From Rhynochetos jubatus (taxonomy: Eukaryota; Chordata; Aves; Eurypygiformes; Rhynochetidae), in assembly GCA_027574665.1 (NCBI GenBank), contig CM050653.1, forward strand, positions 10,810,664 to 10,874,663: 64,000 nucleotides of DNA, given 5' to 3'. Shown one piece after another: positions 22,791 through 36,000 of this stretch. The first letter of the stretch is position 1. Each line of letters begins with the position of its first letter. A model generated the notes under the pieces. It made no database searches. It was not told the DNA's origin and worked only from the letters and a program-made list of their open reading frames with translations. Both the position numbers and the translations under genes were made by a program.

Positions 22791-25700
22791 TATCTCCCCT
22801 TCCTGACAGCTACTTAGCTTTAACCTGATATGCAGCATGGTCCAAGAGTGCCAGATTTCGTAATTGTGGGCAGGGGCTAGAATCCCGCAGGGCTGAATGG
22901 TGAGGAAAGGCTGTAATTACTGGCTATAGGTGTTTCTATTTTCCAGGGAATTGTTAACTGTCAACAATTGAAAATAGTTACTAAAACTGTGACAAATGGA
23001 AATACCTGCCTCTAGTAATCATAGTTTCCTGCAGTTTTTCCTGGACAAAATGAACTGTTACTGTCTTATCTGAGTAGTACTCCTAGGCCATACTCCTAGA
23101 ATCTCATCCTAGTGCTGCATGGCAGAATATTGTCTGCATGAAAAGCAACAATTCCTTATGCAATTTAAAAGAGGGAAAAAAAACCAACACAAGCTTGTTC
23201 TGAAACACGAAAGCTAGTGAGTTATTACATTGAAGAATAATTCACCAAAAATATAACTTCCAGGATATCTCAGCTTCCTAACTCCAACTCCAGTTCAGTA
23301 TTTTGAGCTGCATTTTGGTATTAATAGTCCTGATGGAGAAAGCACAATGTGGTTGGTGCTTTCTGCTATGCTGCACCTTAGCTGTTAGGTCTATCCAAGA
23401 CAATATGAGGAATTAGAGCAACAATGCCCTTGCAGACTCATGGAGACAAAAAATCTGCACCCCAGTTTTTGTGGACAACCAAACACCAACTGTTTCTATT
23501 ACTTGCTTAATACTTAATTATGTTTTATACAGAATGGGACAGCTTCAACAGGACCAACGCACCTTTGAGTATCTTTAGAGCTCAGAATAAAACAGACCAG
23601 CGAGTACACTGGTGAAAGAGGCGCTTGGCACCAGCTCTGCAATTTGGAAATTATGCCTAAAACCTCTTGGTAGTGCAGCTCTTCATTTCTACCTTTCTTT
23701 GGTTCTTACTTAAGAAATGTTTTCATTGGTTCCTAAAACGACTCTAACAAAATATCTTTAAAAATCAAACAATTTAATTTCAGTTTAACATAAATCTGTC
23801 ACAATTCAGTCCCCAATAGTTTACGTTGTTCTAGCCACAGTCCCTTTTATTATGCTTCAGTTACACAGTTTCATATCTCAAATTTATGTAGAGCATTCTA
23901 GTCTAACAATGTCCCAACTTTAAATCTTAGTTTTACATCTCCAGTAATCTTGTATTCTGTGTAAGGTGATATAACCTTCAATGACCTTAAGTTACTCAAA
24001 TTCTTGACTGCTAGAACCAGAAACCTCTCCTCTAGAAATGAGTGGCACCCCTGTCAAAAACATGGGCTTTCCATCATGGCTAGATGTATTGTCAGGGTAG
24101 TTCTATTCTAGATCTGGGTAAGCACATCTTGTAAGAATTTGGATTTAATTTGCTAGTGTTGACTAGAACTACAAGATAGGGAAAGGTTTTAAATAATTAT
24201 GTAGATAGAACCATACACATATGTTCCACAATTTAGGTTTTCCATAAGTCAGATTTAAAAAACATTCTCGTTTTCTCTTTTTGCTACACTAATCTGTCCC
24301 ACACCATGTTTATTGCTTTCATTTCCTGGGCTGTCACAATACACTATGTCAGGCAAAATTTCAATAAAACTACCTCATGATTCTGAAGGGAAATTTCCAA
24401 CTCTTGAATCACCTCACTGCTAGCAAGACAATTCCCTCACTATTTCAGTGGTTCTCAGGTCCAGAATTAACACACAGCTGCCAGTGAATCTGGCTTTGTG
24501 TCTGTATTGCACAAAGTAGTCTGAGATGTGCGACACCATGAGGTCTGTCCATCAGCTTTCTAAAACATAAGACCTTCTAAAAGGCATGCAATCATTTCTA
24601 AATGTTGACATTTCTTATGTTGCTGGTAAAATTTAATTAAATAAATATTTAGAAAGAAAAGAAAGAATCAGTCTTACTAGCTGAAATTTAAAAAATCCTT
24701 CCCAGCAAACAAGAAAGTTATCTGACCAAGAGTAAGAGAGGTGGGTATTTGGATGAGAGTTACAAAGTGGGTCATCACCAATAGCTATCCTATGTGTCAC
24801 CAGACATGGAACAGCATTCTCGGTAGCTTCAGCAATGCACTTGCAGATACCAGCTATCAGCCTTCTTTACTGATCATTGAATATATTCTTTCTTTGGTGC
24901 TTTAACTGTCTAAACATTTTCTGGCTCGCTTTCAGCATTTCTCTTCATTTAGCAAGACAGCTGTGACACTTATGCACCATTATCTCAAACAAGCTGAAGC
25001 TGGCCATAGATTAAGACTCTCAGTCTATAAGGACATGCTTTTCTTTAGGACAAAGCGCTAGAACAGCACTCTGTTTTGCAGTACTCCCTATCTATCACAG
25101 CTATCTCTTAATAACTTTGAAAGGACAGAAATATTTCAGTAGCTTTGTAACTTTTCAATAGCTAGAAAAAATATGTGCAACAATACGGAAGCTGTTGCTT
25201 CCAAAACAGCTGTTCTTGTCTTACTTTTGCAGATACCTGCTGTATCTTCTGCCATTAGAAAAATCATACTATTATTTTTTCACTGTGAAAGCCAGTAATT
25301 TATCTCCTTATTGACATTTTCAGTTACACAAATTTCTGCATTGTAAAATGGAAGCTAAATACGGTGAAATTATTTTATATTACCAGTTCTATTATGCACA
25401 CCACAATTGCTCCTGCTGTCAACAAGAAAAGTTTAGTGCTACTGAAAAGTATTTAATCTATTCTTGCAAAACATGACATGAGCTGCATGTAAATTAGACC
25501 ATGCCTCCGAATGACTCATATCCCATTTGTCTTGACAGCACAGATATTTTCAAGGAAAAGGTCTTAAAAAACATTTTTTTTTCCCTAGGTATACTTTTCT
25601 TGTTACATATAAGATTCTAATTCAAACAAACTAAGGGCAGGTGGGATCCTTTCATGTTTCTATGGTCATAGCTATTTTTTTTCTATTACTGTATTGTGTA

Positions 25701-28700
25701 CCAGTTATTTCTTCTGTCATTTTTACGAAACTTAAACACAACAGCAGGGGGTGAGCCATTAGGAGCCATTCCTAAAAATAAGTAAATTCTACTGTCTAAT
25801 CATAAAGAATAGTAGAGGCATAATGAAAAAAGAAGTGTTTGAAAAAACTTTCAGTTCGGTTTTGAAAGATGACCATATGTCAGCCTCTGCTTGTTCCCTA
25901 AAATCTCCGCAGCAGTTGCAGAATGCTAAAAGACAGAAGCTCAAATACATTTCTCTCTGTGCTATATGTGGAACACCTGCTGGCTTCCTTTTCTTTGATG
26001 TAGATTTTGGCAATAAATAAGACGACTAAAGAGTCTACATAAGCCAGTGATACAGTGTCCACTGGGGCATGATCCTGTACTGACCTGAAGTCACAGGGCT
26101 CATTCTATTTCTTCAGTGAGAAAACCACCACAAAAGAGCTGCAGAAGAAGCTGCACTGCAGCAAAATATCAGGCCAAAAAGAACAATCATCCCTTTTCCA
26201 TCAAAAGAATAAAAACTCATTCAGTACTTTGGGGTCAACAGCTACTATTACTATATTTTAAATTCAGATTAGCCAAATTTTAATATATGTAATTTCATTC
26301 CCAGTTACCATAAAATCTGACAGCTATATTTGAATTATCTGACCAGAAATACTACAGAGGGAACTAAACTGACAAGTGCAGAAGAATCCAGTAATGCAGT
26401 AAGGAAACAGGGAGTAGCTGTGAGTGCTACTGAACCTGTATATGAATGTATGAAAACCCTGGACTGGATTTCAGCATAACATATACAGACGTATATATAT
26501 ATATACACACACAAACACATATAAGGAAAATCGTTACATGTTGAGGATTTCACTGTCTATTCGAAAAATGTAGCAAGTTAGATTGAGAACTACGAGTGAC
26601 ATGTAAGTCCTACAGGTAATGATCATCTTTCCTGTTTCTCAACACAAAGCTAGATTCTCTCATCTTCTTAGAACTATGCTTATAATAACTAACTCATACT
26701 GGGTTTGATTTGTTGAAACTCCTCTTGAAATGCTGCTATGTTAGTAAGGCAGAACAACAATGAAAGACGTGAGGACAGTGGTTTTCATCTCCAGCAGAAC
26801 CTTACACACTTTACTAAAGGGAAAAGATGTCCTTGGAAGAATCCACTCTTCTCCAAGACTTGCCCAGATGAAAAACAAGAACCAGGAACAAGTCTGATGA
26901 CCGTTTAAGAAATTATTTCTGTGTTTTACTACTTCAGGAATTGATCTAGTTCCTATTGACATGTTTTAAGGAGCAAGTCCACAAACGTCAATTTAAAAAT
27001 AGTACAAAGGGGGAAAAAAATATTTTCTGTTTATCATTCATTATTACAGAATGAGGATCTCCATCCTTCTGCAGAAATAGTAAGTAACATTTAGATATGT
27101 TTACTTACAAGCAGTCAGTGTAAAAATTATAAATACAAAACAGTCATCCCTACCAATTTCCTACAGGTCAATCCATTACAAAATACATTAAAAGGAAACA
27201 ACAGTTTGCAATCAAGTAAGATTTTAACTGAAGCTAATAAGCATATTTGTCTTTGTATGATGGTAAGATTGGACAGACTTTCTTAGACCCCAGTCTTTTG
27301 AATAAGTAAAAATAGCTTTGTTTTAGCCATAAACCCACTATAAAATCATATCACTCTGGAATGAATAGGTACCGCCATTCACATTGCATGAACAGTACAG
27401 GAACAGTGAAGAAGGAAAAATCTATACAGAATACATTTCACAGTAATGTAATGCACTCTAACATAAGAGATAAACAGAGGAGTGATTGACAGATTTCAAG
27501 GTCAGAAAGGACCAGGGTGAACAGGTTCTACGTTAAAAACATCAGAGAATGTCATCAAGTATCATCAGGTTGTCACTGCAATCAGTCCACAGGTTTGAGT
27601 AAAAATATTGCATCATATGCCCCATTTGAATCTGTTCAATGGCTTATCATTCCAGTCATTAAAAAATATTCATCTTTTAGCATTAATTTATTCATCTTCA
27701 ACTTTTGTTTTCCACTGCCCATTATGGCTTTTTTATTGACAAATTTAACAACTACCTTCTGATACCAAAGCTGCCATCAAGAAAACTCTCCAAAATCTCA
27801 TCAGTCCCAACCTCTATGTTCAAAATCTATGTTTTGCACCAATATAGAAAGGATTTTTACTGCATAGGTCCTTTTAAATAGGTTTTGGATCATAATCAAT
27901 AGTAAATATGATTTTAATAAAAATACCAGGAATATTAACCCCAAGTAGTTTAAAACAGATGAAAGAAACAACAAAAGAACAGGAAAAAAATTATTTTCAT
28001 TTTGATTTACCTAAACCACCAACACTCCTGCAAATTGACTCGTCCAGATATAGGTTTTCCCCAGACCTCTCACTTATTTTGCAAAATTGTTATATTCAGA
28101 AAAGATAAAAGAAGTTATTTTCAAATGTCAATAAAATTATTCCCAATTTCAAGCCTGAGCTCCATCCTATTTTTATGAACTCATTATGCGCTTTTGGACT
28201 GCTGTCATGTCCAACTGTTTCCCAGTGTATGTCAAGTGACGTGACTAATATGTAACTTTTGGAAATAGTTTTCTCTCCATTTCTCTCTTTGTGAATTTGT
28301 CCTGGTCTTGCTCATTCATTTTCAGTGGTATTTGCTTTGGAGGAGGGTTGCTTATTTGTCTTTTGCAAATTATGAGCATATGTACTCTGTATCTGTATTA
28401 AGGGACAGAATGAGAGAGTTCATCTTATGTAATGAGCGCATGTGACACAGGTCTCAGACAGTTCTCGGTTGTGCTGCAGGTTTTTTGTGTGTCTCAGACG
28501 ACTCAAAAGCTCCCCTCCACAGTGCAGACAAGATTTGTCTTTGAGAAGCAGAGTTTTTACCAGCAGCTCTCATCCTACATCTCTGGTGGAACCATTACGT
28601 ACCTTGGACTAGCGGATCAGGAACCTGGCTAGTCAGTGTTTTGTAAACAAGGATATAGGCTTTGAGCATGATCTGTAGTAGACTACTGTTCAGAGTAGAA

Positions 28701-29939
28701 AACAGTTCAAACGTACTTACCTCTGACCGTGTTGCTGACTACATACATGTGCTGTGTTGTGTATTACCTTATTGTTAAGAAACAGTAATGTTAGACCACA
28801 GTGTGTTACTCCACTGAACTGAAATCCAGGTGAGAGGCAGCCGAAGTGTGTAAAATCTAGGTCCAGTCATCATCTAACAGCATGCAACATAGTATTTTAG
28901 CCAGCTGGACATGGTAAACATTAATGCTTAGAGACAGCACGTTGTGGAATCACCAGTGACCTCGCAACCATTCTTGAGCTTCAAACAGTTAATTCTTTGC
29001 TATTTTTCACCTTCAACAAAAGGAACAGCAATTTCTTGCTGAAAATCTGCCATGCACCTTCGATTTATGGGCTCTGTGTGTGGTACAAACTAGAATTTCA
29101 TGTAACTGTGAGCATACCTTCCAAATAAATTCAAAAAGTGCACCTAAGACCACTGCAAAATGGCACACGAGAAACAGGGAAGAAGGGCATTTTCCCTAAG
29201 CTGAGTATTTTCCTCTTGCAAAGCTGCATTCTGGAGCATGATCAACCATACGTAAACTATTGGTTTTATGCAATTTATCAAGAAAGCAGTTGATTTTCTC
29301 AGGCCTTTGGCAAACCTGAATCATTACAAATCCCTCATTTGATGTAAAACTGGTCTACATAAAAGCCAGTGTTCCCTCCAGAATGATGTCGTTTCTCTGC
29401 GGTACTGTATTTTGCTTTACAACATGTACCACTCTAAGCATATCTACGTGGCAAGTTCTTAGTTGGAAAATAAAACCAGTACCTCAATTGATGGAAGGAT
29501 TGCTCCTGCAGCTGACAACATTATTTCACGTTTCTCGTATGTAATGAATAGGGACACTAAATTTAAGAGTTGGCGATACAACATAATCTCCAATCTATGT
29601 ATTTTAAGAAAAAACTTAGGATCATGGAGTCTAAAAAGAAGCACTCTTCCCCATTAACTGTTTAATATGACTACAGATTAGAAAGAAAACCACCTTGCAG
29701 AAGTTTGCTTTCCATAAATAAAACGTTTTGCATACAGAAATCAAGCTCTGCAGAAATCCTGATTGAAGCAAAATATGTTATGGGTACTCCTAAAAAATAC
29801 AGTGTAAGGTCAAGGAAATTGTAAATCTAATAATTTACATCACCATGATCATTCAAGGACTTTTAAAATGGGTATAAATATCTCGTCTACATTGCACCAA
29901 GACCAGAGTTGTCACCACAGTTCTCTACTTTGTATGCAA
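22791..29939. other. AT-rich non-coding sequence
   Basis: About 7 kb with no recognisable exon, RNA gene or clear transposon on either strand. The one simple repeat is the TA/CA microsatellite at 26491-26522. ORFs of 60-82 codons have no family resemblance. Confidence 0.5.
26491..26522. repeat. (TA)n(CA)n compound microsatellite
   Basis: GTATATATATATATACACACACAAACACAT-type tract of about 32 bp, seven TA units followed by about five CA units. It is a likely polymorphic marker. The TYIYVCICY-type ORF on the minus strand here is only its translation. Confidence 0.9.
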
Positions 29940-30057
29940 GCATTATCCACATTTTCTGCTCATAAAAAATAGAGAAATGTCATGATTTGCCTAATGTCAC
30001 ATAGCAGGAAACAGAAATCAAATCCTGTTCTATGACCACTTGACATTCAAAGCCCTC
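29940..30057 (+). repeat. MIR SINE relic (3' half)
   Basis: The order of segments matches the mammalian-wide interspersed repeat, an old amniote SINE: 'cattatccacattttctgct', then 'atagagaaatgtcatgatttgc', 'ctaatgtcacatagcagg', 'acagaaatcaaatcctgttc', 'tatgaccacttgacattc' and 'aaagccct'. These correspond to the MIR blocks 'attatccccattttacag', 'gaggttaagtgacttgcc', 'caaggtcacacagc', 'cgaacccagg' and 'aaagcccatgc'. It is the oldest transposon recognisable in the window, and its tRNA-like 5' part is not seen. Confidence 0.78.
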
Positions 30058-33000
30058 CATGATCTGCTTCTCAATATTCATCTCCTGTTACCCCCTCCTC
30101 TTTCAACACTCAGAGAACTTGAGTACTCCAACTTTTTATGCTCTTGCTCACTGTTTCAGATGTAAAAACAAGATTTGTTTTCTAATAAACACAGGTGAAA
30201 GAAAAATCCCTAAAAAGGATCTCTGCACTTTTCACAGTAACAGTTAGTACTCTGAGAAAATAATATAAGAAGGAAGGAATGTATTTTCAGTCCAGTGTGT
30301 CAGTCCTGCTACATTTGCATGATTATTTTTCATGGCCAACAATTTTTTGAGATTAGAAACAAACAAATTTGACTGCATCTTTTTAGTTTAGAGTTAATGA
30401 TTACTTAGAATTTACTAGGGAAATTCTCATACTTTAACTGTTTATTTCAAACAAAAACTTGTTCTATTAACAAATCAAAAAGATAACTTTAAAAATTCAA
30501 AATAATAGATTCTTCAAACATATTATTTAATCCCAAGCTATAATATACTCCATTGCTGTAGACCTAAAATGGACTTCAAGAGAGGGAAGACCACGCTATC
30601 ATTCTACAGAGTTCCTATTGCTATAGTTCTCTGTTTAAAAACTGCAAGAGAATATATTTGCCTTTTATGTGATATGTTTTTAGGCACAAGGGCACTGCTA
30701 AAGATGATAAACTTCGGCATTAAAAAATACTCTCAAGAGAGAGGATTTGAAACAATGAAGATAAGACACAGTTCTCAAGTTTAAAGAGTTCACAAAGAAC
30801 AGTAGGAATTTTGGAAGGGAGTTTATGCTCCTCTACCCCTCTCCATCTATAACGCAGTCTTTCCTCACACCATGCTGCTCCTGTGGTTGTTGGAAATCTA
30901 GTCAGTTTAGCCAAATGTTCCTGGAGTACCATTCATCTCATCCTGAAGCAGACACGTAAAGTAGGTCAGATCAATTATGTCCCATGAGTGCCTCTTTCTC
31001 TTCAATGACTATAAATGGGCCGTAGAGTGACTGACTCGACACATCTGAAGTGAGACGAATCCCACACCCCACAACTAATCATCCTGCAAAAGTCTTCTTA
31101 ATAAAATAATGTCAAAATGTTTTTTACCAAAAGGGTATTTAAACAAAAGAAAATGAAGACATAATTTTAAATAACTAATCTGATAAATCAGATGACTGAG
31201 AATGTACTAAATTACAAAAGATGGAAAAAAGGTTGTTGCATGTTGTTATTTCTCATAGTGTGTGTCAATAGATGTAATTTCCAGTCCGTATGCGCTTAGG
31301 AAATAATTAAAAAATTGAGGAGAATCCATTTTTGCTGTAATTTCCTCTAGAGAACAGATATCTACATATTTTGTGATCTTTTGAAAAAGATGGAGTTTTG
31401 AAAGTACATAAAAACACACCAATTTCATTAAAACCAGCATACTCTTTGAAAGCAGTGGGAAAACAGGCATCAGGTTTTATTTCCAGCTATAAAAGAACCA
31501 GATCAGACAGCTGATACCTCAAGAAGGAGAAGTAAAGGCTTAGAAATATCACTTCCATAACAAGTCCACTCACATTCTGCTTTCACATAAGCAAAATGAA
31601 AAGTTTGGTTTATTCTGGGGATTTTTTTAAACAAAACCATCTACCTTCTCTGAACATTCTGATCCTTATATAAGCTACAGATGTTTGGAGACTGCCAACA
31701 GGTCTTTCAGTCAACAACATGGTATTCAGAAAAACTAAGTTCTACAGGATACTTTTAGTTAAACACTTCACTGGATAAACTGTAAAAAAGTACTCCAGCT
31801 AATCGAATGAAAATATTTCACTTGGGGTCAATTTACCACTGCAGTGCTGCTGAGCCAGCTATGAACATTGGGACTTTGACTTCAGGTGTTTCAAGTGCCC
31901 CTTCTGAAATGTAGCACTGCCTCATGGAAGAGTTGAGCTAGGAAGACTAACCCAGGGAAAAGGCTGGTGCCACTGATGCCAAGCAGTAGCTCAGCAACTC
32001 TCCCCTGCCCATGATGGGCATACAGGGATCCGAACACAGAAATTCTAGCATCAGGAAGAGCAAAACCTTCTCTCTGACCTCAGGCTGACAAACCTGGCAA
32101 ATCAGGCTCTCAAAGTTCAGCACTACCTTAAAATATAATTTTTTAGTGCTTCAGTATTTTGCATACTCCAAAAATAATAATTTTTAAAAATGTTTTATTA
32201 AAACATCCTAATTTTTCTTTTTTTTTTTTTCCTGATATGGAGCAAAACCAAATGTTGAAATATGAGAATCTCCCCTAAGAAAAAAATCCAAAATATGAGC
32301 AGATAAAATTTAAACCTCCTCAAGGAACACTCTGCTGCAATTAAGAAGTGGAAGCAAAAAAAAAGTAGAAAGTATAGAGGAAGAAACATCCCAAGACATT
32401 ATTTATTTTCTTGTTCTGTTGGCTCCTGTAAAACATAACTTTATTATCTGTACTGCATTTAGATTTTTAATCCAATGATCACACAAAACTAATGGCTCAA
32501 GAAGTTAAAAATAGCAGCTATACAGTATGTAATAGCCATATTGCATTTGGGAGCAATTTGAGGTCTCTTAATCTTCAAGCAAAAACTCAATCATTGCTCA
32601 AATAACCTATACACAACAGCCAAAGATGAGAAAAACAAGAGCCACTGTAGTAATTTCTAGTCAAGTGTTAAATATATTTATTCTCCTGCATTATCTTTAA
32701 AATAAACAAAATGAAAATGTATATTTTATAGGCTTATTTTAGAAGAACAGCCCTGTTCTGATAGGTAGAAGATTCAAGGAACTGTTCTGTTTAAAACTGC
32801 ATATTGAGATAACTAGAAGTACTATTAAAAAGGTACAAAGATACTTCCTATTAGTTAACATCTCTCACATTTTTGCTTTAAAGAAGCCCTCAGAAGTTAC
32901 ATTTCTTTAAACTGACTGATGACTAGATTACAAAGTATTAATGGATCTCCCTGAAGCTGAATTGCTTTTCTTGTCAATATTATCTTATGTTTGCTTGTCT

Positions 33001-36000
33001 CCACTCTTGACTATCTTTTAAGACTTTGTTCATTTGTGAAAGTGAAGCAAGGAAAAGAAAAAATGGGTTCAGCTGTGGTTACTATATCCACCAATCAGGT
33101 ATAAGATCATGATAAATCAGTAAAATATACAGCTACTGCATCTCTTTCTAGTTTATTCGATTACTTTTTTTCCGATTGCACTATAGAGCTATTTGCTCTT
33201 TGAATTCAGCTTTCTTGCAATTTAATCTTCCCTCTCACACAGATGTCATGCACGATGGTGCACTTGTATTATTTCATACCAATTTGAGGAAAAAAAAAAT
33301 CTATTTTCTTCTGTTAATTACATATTTACGTGAAAAATACAGTACTCAAGATTAGTAGCTCAAAAATTCTTATAAACTGAATAGGGATGGATTGCACCAG
33401 CACCCACATAAAACGGCCACACTACACAGATGTTGCAGAAACCACAATTCTACAAATGGCACGCATCCCTCTAGAACAGTACTGGACCATTGTTCCAAAA
33501 TGAGACAGAAGGCTAACTGATTGTTGCAAAACAAGTCTGTAAAACAAAACCCTGCCCTGTTCCATTCTAATGCCAAGGGTAAAGAAATTAGCCAGAGGGC
33601 ATGCCCAAATCCTACTTATATGTGCTCACTTGAAAGTCCAGGTACCTCGATTTCAATAGCGTTCACATCCTACTGCAGTCTGAAATTGCTGCCTTCTGCA
33701 ACAGGCAGAAAGAAGGCTGAAGTGATGGTATTGCTTAAGTGGGTAGAATGATCCAGCTCAAAAGCCCATAATACTTGAAACGTGCTTTCTGTCTTGATGT
33801 GATATCTTTCCATTCACACTTCCTCATCGGTACTGAAATCCTAAGTGTAATGCAAAGGCTATCAAAGTTAGTTATATACTTTCCATGGCCATGGGAACCC
33901 AGCGGGAGCACTTTAATACAGACTGGAGACCTGGGGCTGGAACACAGTTCTAAAAACAACCACCCAACATCTAACCTAGCGCATTTTCTGCCCACAGTGG
34001 CAAGAAACACTTAGGCCTGTATTAGCAGTTTAGTAGCACAAACTCACTTAATTTTGTTTCTTTTAAAATACTAGTGTTTCAGGGCCTAATGAGCAAATAA
34101 TTTTTGATCCACAATTACTGTGGCTATATGTTTGTTTTCTTCTGAGGAAAATTTGTGTATATCTGCATCTAGAATATTTGCCCGCTTCAGAATTGTTGTG
34201 TCGTTAGTCAGAATGCTCCCAGGACTGCGAGTCTGTTGTCCACAATAGTCTATAGGGAAACACAGGCATTATTCAGAGGGATGCTATTTGTGCTATTCAG
34301 CTTGCTCTAGTCAGAAGTTTCTTAGGAGAAGGCCATACAAACAACTACCACATCAGATTAGACCAAAATCTGTCTCAGCCAGTGATCATTAGCAGTTGCG
34401 GAGGCAAAGTGGGTAAGAGTGGAGCAATACACCATCGCACTCACCTTGGTATGACCTTTCCAATTACCAACCATCCGCCACTGTCAGACAACCCTCAGAT
34501 CTATCAGGCCTCACACCAGCCTGGAGAGCTGACCCACCAACCAAGGTGTATCCCTCGGCAGATGTGCAGAAATACTAATCAAGAAAATAGTATTTTAAAT
34601 CCTCATATAACAAAATGGCAAAATACTGATGTAGATAAGATTCTTAAAAACAAGAGTCACTATCTGGTATCATCCTTTTCCTCTTTGCACCATTTCACTA
34701 TTTTTTGATAATTCATACCACAAATACCATGTATGACATTGAAAAAAATTCTTACTGTGAAATCTGGAAGAGATTCAGTCAAGAAGGACACTAAAACTTT
34801 TTCTCAAATCTGCAAAATATTACTTTACTGCTGCTACAGTAACATCTTCCTAATAAGCCCTTTATATTTTAACACTGTCTTAAGAGAGTTCTAGGTCAAG
34901 TTAAAAAGCACAGACAAGCTCTTCAAAGGAATCAAGATTATATTCAGCATGGGTAAGAATGCAATGGAAAAGGTGAACTAAAGTTTTTAGCTATTTCCAT
35001 AACGACTTCTCACTTGCTGTGGTCTGTCCCACTTTCTTTCCCCTTAGCCATGCAGCAGTCTCTCTTCTGAGGAGAGAATTCTCAATTGCCTCTAAGGGAA
35101 AATTCCTAATAATTTTTTATCCTATAGCAATGTATCATCTTCATTAAAAAAAAAAATCTTAAGATTTGCTAAACTATATATTTGCAGATATAAGTTTGCA
35201 CCTCCTGAGATGAGACCAAGAATAAAAAGCTATTTCCAGTTTCTCACATATGGAGAATAACTACACATAGATAATATATGAACTGAGAAATCGCAGAGTG
35301 CATACAAAATTCATTCATGAGGCACCTGGGGATTATAACAGGAATTTATATTTATTTGCTCTATAACTACATGATATCTGGTGTTCTCTCACGGATCTTT
35401 AAGGTCCAGAGTTAAAGTCATTCTTCTGGGGAAGAGTCGGCAATATGCATACTGGGGATGATCTTTGGAAAAGGATGAACAACCTCGTCCAGTTTTTATG
35501 CAGTTGTAAAGCATCAGTTAGTGGATTTTTGGCATCAATCCAGTTTCAGATAAATATTCAGTTAGTTTGCATCTTCTCAAATGTAGGTTTTTACAGTTCT
35601 TCCCAGATGTCACCAGATACCCACTCATCGGAAGAGAACAAAAACCAAAGCTTCTAACTCATCCCGAAGTGGTGTGCCCTATCAATTTTAAAAAAGCACA
35701 TGAAACACACATGGTATTGTTCTAGCTGAAGGCACTCCAAATAGCAGATTCAACATAATTTGAGGAATTCCTTTCTAGTTTCATTTTAAAAACCCCGTTC
35801 TAATTATCTTATTTGGAAATTCCACAAATTATTTAAGTAGCCCTAAAAGCGTACACAGGTGACAGTACTATGAAGTTTGTTATTACAGACTTTTCTAGTG
35901 TGTGAAATTCTGATGTTGTTAAAGTGCTCAATTGCTGAAGAAATGAGTGAAAAAAGAGTCCTGATTCTACAAAAACTCAAGGTACAATCAAAACTCCTGT

